Shown here one piece after another: positions 18,259 to 27,971 of a stretch of DNA of 64,000 bases. Positions within the stretch are counted from its first letter, which is position 1. Each line of letters begins with the position of its first letter. Origin of the DNA: Candidatus Nanopelagicales bacterium. GTDB taxonomy: Bacteria > Actinomycetota > Actinomycetes > S36-B12. The notes beneath the pieces were generated by a model. It did not search any database, was not told the DNA's origin, and worked only from the letters and a program-made list of their open reading frames with translations. The stretch covers positions 124,001 through 188,000 of the forward strand of contig JAGYKV010000009.1 in assembly GCA_018401415.1 (NCBI GenBank). Reading direction: 5' to 3'. The translations under genes were made by a program, and so were the position numbers.

Positions 18259-19044
18259 ATGTCTCTGGGAACACAAATATTTTCATCTGACAGCATCACC
18301 CAATTGGCCCCCGCCGAGGTCTCGCTGACCGATGTCAGCAAAGCCTTTGGAAGCGGTCCGGACCGGGTTGAAGTTCTGCACAACATCAATGTCACCGCCG
18401 CCCCCGGCGAAATTCTGGCAATCCTGGGTCCAAGTGGGTGCGGCAAGTCCACCCTGCTGCGACTCGTTGCCGGATTAGAAACAGCCACCTCGGGCAGCGT
18501 GTGTGTCGACGGACACCTTGTCACCGGCATCGACGCACAGTGTTCGGTAGTCTTTCAAGAACCTCGGTTGTTACCTTGGCGCACCGTCGCAAAGAACGTA
18601 CAACTGGGTGTGCGGGACTCAGGAACATCTGGCGAGATACAGGCGTGGCTTGAGCTTGTAGGCCTTGGTGATTTTGGTGGTTACCTGCCGAAGCAAATTT
18701 CAGGAGGTATGGCACAACGAGCTGCGCTCGCCAGAGCACTCATTGGTCACCCGGGAGTCTTACTCCTTGACGAACCATTTGCTGCACTCGATGCCCTCAC
18801 CCGCATGCAAATGCAGGATCTACTTGTTGAAGTGAAGGAGCGAATCGGTACCACCGTGCTTCTTGTCACCCATGATGTAGATGAAGCGCTCTACCTTGCG
18901 GATCGAATCATTGTTCTCGGCGAACGTGGTCAGGGAATAGTGGAAACGATTTCTATTGAATCTCCCAGGCCACGCGACCGAAGCGATACATCCACCATCC
19001 CACTCCGACGTGAATTGCTTCGACTTTTTGGTGTTCACGTTTAG
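18259..19044 (+). CDS. ssuB: Sulfonate/taurine-type ABC importer, ATPase subunit
   Basis: 261 residues from the ATG at 18259, chosen for GAGGA just upstream. Motifs: Walker A GPSGCGKSTLL, Q-loop VFQEPRLLPW, signature ISGGMAQRAALARAL, Walker B LLLDEPFAALD, H-loop VTHDVDEAL. The Q-loop PRLLPW form is typical of nitrate/sulfonate/taurine importers. It is the first gene after the SAM riboswitch, followed by the binding protein and permease. The substrate is inferred to be an organosulfur compound from that context, not shown. Confidence 0.9.
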   Translation: MSLGTQIFSSDSITQLAPAEVSLTDVSKAFGSGPDRVEVLHNINVTAAPGEILAILGPSGCGKSTLLRLVAGLETATSGSVCVDGHLVTGIDAQCSVVFQEPRLLPWRTVAKNVQLGVRDSGTSGEIQAWLELVGLGDFGGYLPKQISGGMAQRAALARALIGHPGVLLLDEPFAALDALTRMQMQDLLVEVKERIGTTVLLVTHDVDEALYLADRIIVLGERGQGIVETISIESPRPRDRSDTSTIPLRRELLRLFGVHV

Positions 19045-19114
19045 TCGGCCCTACTTCATTCCACAATCCACAATCCACAAAACCTCACAATCAATCTTTG
19101 AAAGGAACACCATC

Positions 19115-20116
19115 ATGAAGCGCACATCCACAGCAATCACTGCACTTGCCGGGCTTACTGTTCTAGGGGCGACCCTCAGCGGTTGCGTAAGCGGTGAAGG
19201 CTCCAGTGACGCCGGTGGCGGAAGCCAGACAGTGAGTTTGGACTATTCCTATTGGAATCCATTGAGTCTTGTGGTCCGCGATCAGAAGTGCATTGAAAAT
19301 GCACTCGGCGAGGGATCCACCGTTAACTGGGTTCTTTCCACAGGTAGTAACAAGGCCAATGAAAACCTCAATGCTGAGGTAATTGATATTGGATCAACGG
19401 CAGGTGTTGCATCCTTTGTTGCCCGCGCCAATGGAGCCGCGATTAAAACAATTGGCGTTTTTACCCAGCCTGAGTGGGCCGCGATTGTTGTGCCATCAGA
19501 CTCAACAATCTCAACGGTGGAGCAGCTCAAAGGAGCGAAGATCGCCGCAACAAAAGGAACGGATCCTTACTTCTTCTTGCTCCAAGCCCTCAATGAGGCA
19601 GGTCTGAGTGAATCCGATGCAGAGATCATCAACCTGCAACACTCTGACGGCCAAGCCGCTTTGGCACGTGGCGATGTCCAAGCATGGGCAGGGCTCGATC
19701 CGATCATGGCGACAACCGAAGTCAAGGACGGTGCCCAACTTATTTACCGCAATATTGATTTCAACTCTTATGGCGTGCTTAATGCACGTGAGGCATTCCT
19801 GGAAGAGCAACCTGAATTAGTCGATCAGGTTCTTAATTGCTACGAGCAGGCTCGCACGTGGATCATCAGTAATCCGGAAGGCGCTGCAACCCTTCTCGCT
19901 CAAGAGGCATCACTCGAACCAGATATTGCGAGCAAGGTGCTGACAGAGCGCACGGTCGTTGACATCTCCCTGGTACCCGGGGATGCGCAACGCCAGGTAC
20001 TGGAAACCATCCTGCCCACCCTCGTCGCTGAAGGCCAGGTTCGTTCCGAGGAAGAAGCGCGCGCAGCACTTGACACTCAGTACGACATTACGTTTGCTGA
20101 ACGAGCAACCTCATGA
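19115..20116 (+). CDS. ssuA: Sulfonate-type ABC importer, substrate-binding lipoprotein
   Basis: 333 residues. The signal peptide begins MKRTSTAITALAGLTVLG and ends with lipobox LSGC, lipidated Cys24. Blocks such as VIDIGSTAGVASFVARANGA and LKGAKIAATKGTDPYFFLLQAL are typical of SsuA/TauA/NMT1-like proteins. It captures the ligand outside the membrane for the adjacent permease. An AAAGGAAC site supports the ATG at 19115. Its stop overlaps the permease start (ATGA). Confidence 0.9.
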   Translation: MKRTSTAITALAGLTVLGATLSGCVSGEGSSDAGGGSQTVSLDYSYWNPLSLVVRDQKCIENALGEGSTVNWVLSTGSNKANENLNAEVIDIGSTAGVASFVARANGAAIKTIGVFTQPEWAAIVVPSDSTISTVEQLKGAKIAATKGTDPYFFLLQALNEAGLSESDAEIINLQHSDGQAALARGDVQAWAGLDPIMATTEVKDGAQLIYRNIDFNSYGVLNAREAFLEEQPELVDQVLNCYEQARTWIISNPEGAATLLAQEASLEPDIASKVLTERTVVDISLVPGDAQRQVLETILPTLVAEGQVRSEEEARAALDTQYDITFAERATS

Positions 20117-20937
20117 CAGTGACCGCGCGAGAAGTTGAATCCACGGACCGGGCAACTCGAGACGAGGTCAAGCAAAACCGTCGCCGAGTGAGTTGGGCTG
20201 GGGCGGCCCTGCTCGGCATGATCCTGCCCGCGTCATTGCTTTTGCTATGGCAGTGGTTCTCCACCAATGGTTCCTACTCAGCAAGCCAACTGCCCACACC
20301 GAGCGCGGTGGCCTCAGCCCTCCTAGAACTGATTGAACGCGGAACATATTGGACTCACGTGGCAATCAGCGTGCAACGTGTTCTCCTCGGGTTCGCTATT
20401 GGCGCCAGTGCTGGTTTGATTATCGGCTCGCTTGTGGGTTTATCTCCGCGAGCGAGCTCGCTGCTGTCCCCCACAATTCAGGCAATTCGCGCGGTGCCGT
20501 CACTTGCCTGGGTACCTCTCTTGGTGCTCTGGATGGGGATCTACGAAGGACCTAAAGTCACTCTGGTTGCCATTGGAGCCTTCTTCCCCGTGTTCACCAC
20601 GGTCGCCTCGGGATTTATGCACACCGACCGCAAATTGATTGAGGTCGGTCGCGCATATGGTCTGTCCGGCATCAAACTTGTGACCGGCATTCTCCTGCCC
20701 GCGGCGGCGCCAACAATTTTCGCCGGTCTGCGCCTTGGTCTGGCTCAGAGTTGGCTATTCGTTGTTGCGGCAGAACTCATCGCCAGTTCTAAGGGATTGG
20801 GATTCTTGCTCATTGATAGTCAGAACACATCCAGGACCGACATTTTGTTGCTGGCAATCATTAGCCTCGCCATTTTGGGTAAAACAACTGACCTGATTTT
20901 GGCGACAATTGAAAAACGCACCCTGAAGTGGATTTAG
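20113..20937 (+). CDS. ssuC: Sulfonate-type ABC importer, permease subunit
   Basis: 274 residues with about six helices and the BPD-transporter EAA-like loop IEVGRAYGLSGIKLVTGILLP, which contacts the ATPase. It opens at an ATG overlapping the previous stop, indicating translational coupling. Together with the two upstream genes it completes an importer; specificity for sulfonates is inferred from sequence type and the SAM riboswitch. Confidence 0.92.
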   Translation: MTVTAREVESTDRATRDEVKQNRRRVSWAGAALLGMILPASLLLLWQWFSTNGSYSASQLPTPSAVASALLELIERGTYWTHVAISVQRVLLGFAIGASAGLIIGSLVGLSPRASSLLSPTIQAIRAVPSLAWVPLLVLWMGIYEGPKVTLVAIGAFFPVFTTVASGFMHTDRKLIEVGRAYGLSGIKLVTGILLPAAAPTIFAGLRLGLAQSWLFVVAAELIASSKGLGFLLIDSQNTSRTDILLLAIISLAILGKTTDLILATIEKRTLKWI

Positions 20938-20967
20938 TAGCGCCGTGAACCCAGTAGAAGGAGCATC

Positions 20968-22260
20968 ATGACCGACCGTGAATTTGGTTTCCGCACTCGT
21001 GCCTTGCACGCGGGAGGAACACCCGACCCAACCACGGGCGCTCGCGCTGTTCCGATTTATCAGACAACCAGCTTTGTTTTTGAAGACACTCAGGATGCTG
21101 CAACCCTTTTTGCATTACAAAAATACGGCAATATTTACTCACGCATTGGAAATCCGACTGTTGCTGCTCTTGAGGAAAGAATCGCATCCCTTGACGGTGG
21201 GCTCGGTGCTGTTGCCACTGCCAGTGGCCAGGCTGCTGAGTTTTGTACATTTGCCGCCCTAGCAGGCGCAGGAGATTCCATTGTGGCTTCATCTGCGCTC
21301 TACGGTGGAACGGTCACTCAACTCGATGTCACCCTGCGCAGGTTCGGTGTCGACACCACTTTTGTGAAGTCTGACGACCCCGCGGACTTCGCCGCCGCGA
21401 TTAAACCCACCACCAAGGCTCTCTTTGCGGAGGTTGTTTCCAACCCCTCGAGTCAGGTGGCCGATATTCGCGGGCTAGCGGAAGTTGCTCACGCTGCAGG
21501 AATACCGCTTGTTGTCGATGCCACGACCGTAACCCCGTACCTATGCCGACCCATTGAATTCGGTGCCGACATTGTCATTCATTCAGCAACCAAGTTCCTC
21601 GGTGGTCACGGCACAACACTGGGTGGAGTAATTGTGGACGCAGGCACATTTGATTGGGGCAATGGAAAATTCCCCACCATGACCGAACCCGTTGATTCCT
21701 ACGGCGGCATTAAGTGGTGGGACAACTTCGGCGAGTACGGCTTTTTGACCAAACTCAGAACTGAGCAACTGCGCGATATTGGTCCCGCTCTGGCACCGCA
21801 CAGCGCATTCCTGCTGCTTCAGGGTGTCGAGACGCTGCCACAACGTATGGAAGAACATGTTGCAAATGCGAGGGAAATTGCACATCGACTTAACAGTGAC
21901 CCCAGGGTCGCATGGGTTTCCTATGCAGGGCTTGCGAATCACCCACACCACCAGCGTGCGCTGGAGTACACCCCCCTCGGTCCTGGCGCCGTCTTCTCAT
22001 TCGGTATTGCCGGCGGTTTTTCCGCGGCTGAGAAGTTCATTAACAACGTTCAACTGCTGAGCCATCTGGCGAATATTGGCGACTCAAGGACTCTCGTGAT
22101 TCACCCAGCGAGCACAACGCACCAGCAACTCAATGCCGAACAGCTTGAGGCTGCGGGCGTGCCTAGTGACTTGGTGCGCATCAGCGTTGGTTTAGAGGAT
22201 GTGGACGATATCTGGTGGGATATCGACCAAGCACTCGCTATTGCGACGGAAGGCAACTAA
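20968..22260 (+). CDS. metY: O-acetylhomoserine (or O-succinylhomoserine) sulfhydrylase
   Basis: 430 residues, the MetY length. Family motifs: GFRTRALHAGGTPDPTTGAR at the N-terminus, PIYQTTSFVF, RIGNPTVAALEERIA and the PLP lysine K209 in SATKFLGGHGT. The enzyme joins sulfide to activated homoserine to give homocysteine, the step before methionine. It lies in the SAM-riboswitch unit after the importer genes, so imported organosulfur could feed it after sulfide release. AGAAGGAG precedes the ATG. Confidence 0.94.
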   Translation: MTDREFGFRTRALHAGGTPDPTTGARAVPIYQTTSFVFEDTQDAATLFALQKYGNIYSRIGNPTVAALEERIASLDGGLGAVATASGQAAEFCTFAALAGAGDSIVASSALYGGTVTQLDVTLRRFGVDTTFVKSDDPADFAAAIKPTTKALFAEVVSNPSSQVADIRGLAEVAHAAGIPLVVDATTVTPYLCRPIEFGADIVIHSATKFLGGHGTTLGGVIVDAGTFDWGNGKFPTMTEPVDSYGGIKWWDNFGEYGFLTKLRTEQLRDIGPALAPHSAFLLLQGVETLPQRMEEHVANAREIAHRLNSDPRVAWVSYAGLANHPHHQRALEYTPLGPGAVFSFGIAGGFSAAEKFINNVQLLSHLANIGDSRTLVIHPASTTHQQLNAEQLEAAGVPSDLVRISVGLEDVDDIWWDIDQALAIATEGN

Positions 22261-22752
22261 TGGCGACCCAAACTTCGGAATGGAGTGCACCGAGTGCTCG
22301 TGAGCGCCTTGGAATACTGGAAGCAATCCAAGACAATTGCCATTGTGGGTGCATCAAATAACTCGGCCCGGGCCTCCTACTTTGTCGGGACATACCTGTT
22401 GTCCAGTTCAAATTTCACCGTGTGGTTTGTGAATCCGCGCGAAAGTGAAATTCTGGGTCACACGGCGTTTGCCAGTTTGGAAGACCTTCCTGCCACACCT
22501 GACATTGTCGATGTCTTTCGCAAACCCAGTGATCTCCCCGAAGTACTGGATCAAACAATCGCCGCATCCGCTAAAACACTCTGGCTGCAATTGGGAATCG
22601 AGGATCCAGCAATAGCCCAGCGGGCTCATGAAGCGGGATTAAATGTGGTCATGAATCGATGCCTCAAGATTGAACATGCTCGATTCCATGGCGGCCTGCA
22701 TCTTGCCGGATTCAATACCGGAGTGATTCGATCGACTCGGAAGGTCACATGA
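22260..22752 (+). CDS. CoA-binding (YccU-like) protein, split by one frameshift
   Basis: The ATG at 22260 overlaps the metY stop (TAATG) and follows GGAAGG. It gives MATQTSEWSAPSARERLGIL, a family-typical N-terminus. The rest of the family sequence (TIAIVGASNNSARASYFV, FVNPRESEILG, PDIVDVFRKP, WLQLGIED) lies one frame on. Deleting one base near 22329 joins them. A 156-residue reading from a GTG at 22285 avoids the shift but has an unlike-family start. These Rossmann proteins bind CoA; an adjacent MetY is a common pairing in actinobacteria. Confidence 0.85.
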
Positions 22753-24542
22753 AGGCGCCAGAACTTGTTGGCGACACCTGGTTGGGCACCGCGGGCCGTA
22801 GGCTTTCCCTCCACGACTTTCGTGGCCGATTCCTTCTTTTGGACTTCTGGACTTTGTGTTGCGTGAATTGTCACCATGTATTGGCCGAGTTGCGTCCCAT
22901 TGAAGCAGAATTTGCTGACACTCTCACCGTGGTAGGAATCCACTCCCCCAAATTTGAGTTCGAGAAAGATTCCAGTTCCGTGTTGAGTGCGGTGCACCGT
23001 CACGGAATTGATCATCCGGTTCTCAATGATCCCGAAATGGCCACATGGAGCGCCTACAACGTTCGCGCCTGGCCAACCCTGATTCTTGTCGATCCGGTGG
23101 GTGAGATTGTGGGTACATGGTCGGGTGAGGGTCACGGACACGCAATTTCCGCGACACTCACCGACTTGATTCCCTGATATCAAGCCGATGGAACCCTTAT
23201 TCGCGGCGAAGGCCTCTTTGAAGCAGAAGAGTCTCTGACCGGCACCTACCTGCAACCGGGGAAAATTGAGACCCTGGACTCCGAGCGGATCTTGGTCAGC
23301 GACAGCGGTCACCACTCATTAGCGATTGCCCTCGCAACGGCACCCAATGAACCTCTACAGCGGATTGGAACCGGGAAACGTGGATTCAAAGATGGCAGTT
23401 TTGAACAGGCTGAGTTCAACGAACCTTATGGAACTGTTGTTCTGCCCGCAGATATTGCCGCCAAGGTTGGTTACCAGGTGGTGATTGCCGACACCGTGAA
23501 TCACGCGCTCCGCGGCATCAATCTGATTGAGGGCACGGTCACGACCATTGCGGGCACAGGCCAACAGTGGCGACCAGGTGAACCCACTTCCGGCAATGCT
23601 CTGACCACCAACCTGACGACTCCATGGGATATCGCTTGGTTCAATAATCTGGTGTGCATTGCCATGGCGGGAGACCACCGAATTTGGTCATTTGACCCCA
23701 TTGGCCAGACGGTCGATGTTGTTGCGGGAACCACTCACGAGGGCTTGGTCGATGGACCGGTGAGTGAGGCCTGGTTCGCCCAGCCATCTGCACTAGCCGT
23801 GACAGATGACTCGCTGTGGATTGCTGACTCCGAGACATCGGCACTTCGACAAATTAAGCACGACACTGTCACCACTGCAATTGGCACCGGGCTTTTCGAT
23901 TTCGGTCACATTGATGGCAGTGGCGATTCGGCTCGACTGCAGCATCCGCTGGGCCTAGCGGTTCACCCTGATGGATCGATTTACATCGCAGATACGTATA
24001 ACGGCGCAATTCGTCGGTTCGACCCCAACACCAATAATGTGTCGACCGTTGCTCGTGATTTGGCAGAGCCGAGTGATATTTGCTTCTCTGCAGACAGGCA
24101 TTCAATTCAGGTGGTGGAGTCAGCGACGGGCAATATCACCACTATCCCAATTGATCAGACCTCAACGGTTACTGGACAGGCAATGCGAACCGTCCGCCCA
24201 GAACTGGAAATCACATCAGGTTTGGTGGTATTGACCGTTTCGTTCACGCCACCACCCGGGGAAAAGATTGATGACCGGTACGGACCCTCCACCCAACTAT
24301 CGGTGAGTGCATCGCCTGCCGAATTGATTCTGACCGGTGAAGGAACCAACTCAGAACTTATTCGCACTCTTACGATCAACCCTGAGATCGAATCAGGTGT
24401 GCTGCACGTGGCAGCAAGGGGTGCTTCTTGCGACGCAGATTCCGAACACGGTGCCTGTCACATGCACCAGCAGGACTGGGGGGTTCCCGTTCGAATAACA
24501 AAATCAGGAACCACATCCATTGAATTAATTTTGGCGAACTAA
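22749..24542 (+). CDS. Thioredoxin-like plus NHL-repeat protein (NHLRC2-like), interrupted by an in-frame TGA
   Basis: Two open stretches in the same frame make one family protein. Residues 1-142 are a thioredoxin fold with the redox site CCVNC in LLDFWTLCCVNCHH. After TGA at 23175-23177 the frame continues YQADGTLIRGEGLFEAEE and then an NHL beta-propeller (SDSGHHSLA, ADTVNHALRGI, IADTYNGAIRRF) and a small C-terminal domain. Neither half shows a convincing independent start for the second part (a TTG at 23292 is possible). The codon could be a C-to-T change of CGA, a sequence error, or read through. The start overlaps the previous stop by four bases. Confidence 0.85.
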
Positions 24543-25324
24543 CTACCTGCCGGTGCCTTCCCTTCACTCAATTGCTTTTGCAGATCGGCCACCATTGACT
24601 TCAATTCATTTAATTCCTGCATCACCTCAGTCGCCGGATCAGGTTTGTTTTGCTTCACCAGAGTGGCAGAAAGCCCCGCGGTGACTACCCCCAAGAGACT
24701 GATGCCCAGCAACATAATGATCACCGCGATCGATCTTCCAAGCCAGGTCACCGGCACGAAATCGCCGTAACCCACCGTTGTAATGGTTTCAAACATCCAC
24801 CACAGCGAATCAGGAAGATTCACAATGTCAGCTCCCTGCGCATCCCGTTCGGCACTGAGAACTGATAACGAACCTACCCAGATGACAATTAATGAACCAA
24901 TGAGGGCTGTTGCAACTGCGCCACTTGAAAAGAAGCCCTTGCCTTTTGACAGGATTCCATTTTTAGTGAATGCCTTCAAAGTGCGCAAGGCGCGAAGTTG
25001 GGGAACCATGACCGTAAGAGTGTCGAGCCAATTCCTGCGGAAAAAATGTCGCTTATTGGTAGTAACAATAAAGCGGAAAAAGAGATCGAGAGCGAAAAGT
25101 GCCCACAAGACATTACTGAAGACGGTCATCCATTGATACCACTCTGCATTTTTGTCTGGCCAAATTGCCTGAATGGAAAATGTAAACAAATAGACCAATG
25201 CGAGAGCTGACAGAAGCAGTGTGGTTTTCTGGGTGTAGGCATTGATGAATGCATCTCGTTTGTTATCAGCGGATGAAGACGCAGCAGGTGAAGACGCAAC
25301 AGGTGGCGCGGAATCAATTGACAT
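24539..25324 (-). CDS. Voltage-gated-like potassium channel
   Basis: 261 residues with helices arranged like a Kv/ion_trans subunit and the selectivity filter TTVGYGDF near residue 187. S4-like region VPQLRALRTLKAF carries regularly spaced Arg/Lys, weaker than in animal channels. The C-terminus TEVMQELNELKSMVADLQKQL is a short coiled coil likely to help tetramer assembly. A low-complexity Ser/Ala N-terminus precedes the membrane part. It is convergent with the thioredoxin-NHL gene, overlapping by four bases. Confidence 0.92.
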   Translation of the reverse strand: MSIDSAPPVASSPAASSSADNKRDAFINAYTQKTTLLLSALALVYLFTFSIQAIWPDKNAEWYQWMTVFSNVLWALFALDLFFRFIVTTNKRHFFRRNWLDTLTVMVPQLRALRTLKAFTKNGILSKGKGFFSSGAVATALIGSLIVIWVGSLSVLSAERDAQGADIVNLPDSLWWMFETITTVGYGDFVPVTWLGRSIAVIIMLLGISLLGVVTAGLSATLVKQNKPDPATEVMQELNELKSMVADLQKQLSEGKAPAGS

Positions 25325-25379
25325 GCAGGGATGTTATCCGCAAACATAATGATTTTTAGTGAACCGAGACGCGGGTTAA

Positions 25380-25775
25380 CTATTTTTTTGGTGGCTCCCC
25401 GGGGGGATCTGCCTCATGTAATTCGTGCAAGTATGCATCCCAAGCCTTCTTCTGCGGGTCGTTAGAGGAAATCTCTACCTTCGGAGCAAAAACAAGTTCG
25501 ATCCTTTCGGCTTCTTGGGTGATTCGCTCTGTTCGCGCGCGCAGGTATCGGGTAATTGATTTTGTGAGGCTCCCGTGCTTGCGGTAGTGATTCCACACAA
25601 ATACTGCAAAGAGGCCGATTAGTGGCCATTGAATCGAATAGACAATTGCTCGAGTCACGCCTTCCATGGCTCTGCTCACTTCAATAATTGTTGCAGATGT
25701 GCACAAGGCAAGAACAAGAATGAGCGGAACGTGCAAGGTCCAAAAGTCTTTCCAAAATCTCTTGGTATTGGTCAC
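25380..25775 (-). CDS. Two-helix membrane protein at the end of the cox operon
   Basis: 131 residues with two membrane segments (VPLILVLALCTSATIIEV and AIVYSIQWPLIGLFAVFVW) and a charged C-terminal half. This layout resembles small cytochrome-oxidase-associated proteins, but no named family is recognised. Its ATG overlaps the stop of the CopD-like gene, so it is translated with the oxidase operon and is probably accessory to it. Confidence 0.72.
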   Translation of the reverse strand: MTNTKRFWKDFWTLHVPLILVLALCTSATIIEVSRAMEGVTRAIVYSIQWPLIGLFAVFVWNHYRKHGSLTKSITRYLRARTERITQEAERIELVFAPKVEISSNDPQKKAWDAYLHELHEADPPGEPPKK

Positions 25776-27253
25776 GGGCGAACCTCCACCTGTTCACGTT
25801 CCACCGGTGCGGTGTCGCATTCAATGGATCGCGGACGAATCCACAAAAAAACCAGAAGGCCAATAACCCCAAAAGTTACAAACAGAGTTCCCACGTCTAA
25901 TGGTAATTCACGTTGAACCAACTGCCAGTAGATCACCGCGCACCACCCCAAGAAAAATACGAGAAGTGCGGGCAGTGACGGTTTGCGGTACTGATCCGCG
26001 ACGAACAGAAGTCCGGCACCTATCACGACCACAAAGACAATAAAAGCTGCGAATTGTATTCCGATCACATTGGCCAAGGCCCCCGATTGCATGAGTTCTG
26101 TGACCACAAAGATGAGAACAACCATGAATACGGCTGCGGCTTCGGGGTACTTGGCGAGTAATCCCTTGTGGGCAACTCTCCCGAGGGCTGGGTAAAAGTG
26201 AACGAGGGCCAGTGGTAGTGCGAGTGCGAGTAGGGCCAGGACACCAAAGTTGATTGGTTCAGCGGCAACCGCGAATGCTGGTGGCGCAGTACGAGACAGG
26301 GCAACCGCCAAACCAATTACCGCGCCCATCCAGAGCAACTCACCCGAAGCCAATTGCACCAGTTGCCGCGGAGTGCTTTCACCGGGTGAGTGGGCCAACT
26401 CCTGGCGATGCCGCCACCCAAATCCGACGAGAACAACAACGATGGTGACTTTTGCAATGATGATCGCACCGTAGGTGGAAGTGAGATACGGGGCAATTCC
26501 ATCGACTCGCATCGAGGCGTTGAGCAGTCCCGACTCAACCACCACCACAACGGATATCGCGGCGAGCAAGCTGTACCGATTGATCACTGTTCGAGAAACG
26601 TTCTCACTCGTTTTCACATACCACACTAAAGCGACGAGACCCCCGATCCAGACACCCATGAACACGAGGTGAAAACCCAGAGCGATACTGGCGGCATTGT
26701 GTCCCTCTGATATTCCTGAATGTCCGGTGAGACCAGGCAGGAATGCCGCCGTAGCGGCCAGGCCCACAACAATCCACCCGGTGACTTTGCCCAAAACAAC
26801 CCACCCAAGAAGTGCCACAAGTGACACGAGGACGAATTGCGCCAGAATCACCTGCCCTACCGTTGTTTGGGTCAGCAAGGATTGCAGAATCACCAGGTTC
26901 AACGACTCACCCGCGCTCAGAGCAAGAACTTCAGAAACCGTGAGGACAGATTGGAACACAAGTGTGACCAACCAGATGAGGGCAAAAACGCTGGTGAACT
27001 TTCCCAAAAGTGCGTGCGGCCGATCATTGAGTACTCCGCCGACGAGCGCAAAGCCGAGGGTGCACGCCATGGCAATGTCTCGAACAATCAGATCAATGGG
27101 TAATCCAAACAATGTGTAGACGGGAACAACGGGGATTCCGACCAGCTGAGTTTCAGTTAATCCGCCAATGGAGGCGAGGACAATGAGCGCAACGGGGACA
27201 GCAGAGAACAAGAGTGCGAAATATGCCCAAGGGCTTCGCAAGCGCATGGTCAC
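25772..27253 (-). CDS. copD: CopD-domain polytopic membrane protein
   Basis: 493 residues with about 11-12 helices. The central part (GLTGHSGISEGHNAASIALGFHLVFMG, in pieces) with VWIGGLVAL and the next helices matches CopD, which is linked to copper movement across the membrane. A role in supplying or handling copper for the oxidase is inferred from its place between cox subunit III and a small membrane gene, with four-base overlaps on both sides. His-containing motifs LTGHSG and HLVF are present. Confidence 0.85.
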   Translation of the reverse strand: MTMRLRSPWAYFALLFSAVPVALIVLASIGGLTETQLVGIPVVPVYTLFGLPIDLIVRDIAMACTLGFALVGGVLNDRPHALLGKFTSVFALIWLVTLVFQSVLTVSEVLALSAGESLNLVILQSLLTQTTVGQVILAQFVLVSLVALLGWVVLGKVTGWIVVGLAATAAFLPGLTGHSGISEGHNAASIALGFHLVFMGVWIGGLVALVWYVKTSENVSRTVINRYSLLAAISVVVVVESGLLNASMRVDGIAPYLTSTYGAIIIAKVTIVVVLVGFGWRHRQELAHSPGESTPRQLVQLASGELLWMGAVIGLAVALSRTAPPAFAVAAEPINFGVLALLALALPLALVHFYPALGRVAHKGLLAKYPEAAAVFMVVLIFVVTELMQSGALANVIGIQFAAFIVFVVVIGAGLLFVADQYRKPSLPALLVFFLGWCAVIYWQLVQRELPLDVGTLFVTFGVIGLLVFLWIRPRSIECDTAPVEREQVEVRP

Positions 27254-27971
27254 TGCTGCTTAAATCCACCAAAGATTGCCGGATCGGTATTCGGGCTCTC
27301 CACCATAAACGTGGTGACAATCGCTCCCAGTAGAAATGCAATGACAACCCACGTCATCCAGTAACTCGCAAGTTGCGCCTGGTACCACACGGCACCGGAT
27401 ATCAGGCCCTTACGCGCTCGGTTCATGATTCCAGTGAGAATGAAGATCACCAAGAGAAGGTTGAAGATATTACTGGAACACAACAGGAGTACCGCTGACG
27501 CATAAGCACCATTTGCCGGCCCAAATGGGAAAGTTGTTATTTGGATCCACTGGGCAACTAGCGCCGCAATGGAGAACAGCATGGCCAAAGTTGAGCCGGC
27601 AATGAGTGCCCCTTGGTTACCCGTTCGGCGAACCGCGCGATAGCCCCACCACATGAAAGCTGTGGCAATAATCGCAACACCGAGAATCGCCCAGAATGTC
27701 CACTCGGGGGCGAAATCGCCCTCGAGTTTGGTAATGGTGTTGTTGGTCTGGTTGGCGGTGAGCTTGGCCCCGGGGGTGCCCAGCCACCGTTGACATTGAG
27801 GGACCACAGGTAGCTGTAACTGATAATCAGGGCGATGGTGCCCGACACGCTCATGACGATTAAGAGCCAAAGACCCACTCGAGAACGTCGGGCAATAGTG
27901 GACATGGGCTCACCCGTTGTGGGTGAGAGTGGTACCGGACTCCCGGGAGCCGAGGTGGTTGGTGTGGTCAT
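27250..27971 (-). CDS. ctaE: Heme-copper oxidase subunit III-like protein, split by one frameshift
   Basis: The first frame gives VGLWLLIVMSVSGTIALIIS and SYLWSLNVNGGWAPPG; the second continues AKLTANQTNNTITKLEGD, EWTFWAILGVAIIATAFM and the later helices. Adding one G in the CCCCCGGGG run near 27767-27775 joins them. The outcome is a protein of about 240 residues with five helices, as in oxidase subunit III. The gene start overlaps cox subunit I and its end overlaps copD. A homopolymer indel error is the simplest explanation. Confidence 0.82.

Noticed and set aside
23175..23177. Selenocysteine coding at the in-frame TGA
   Set aside because: The position is not a redox motif, no selenocysteine insertion structure is apparent after the codon, and the thioredoxin site already has its Cys residues.
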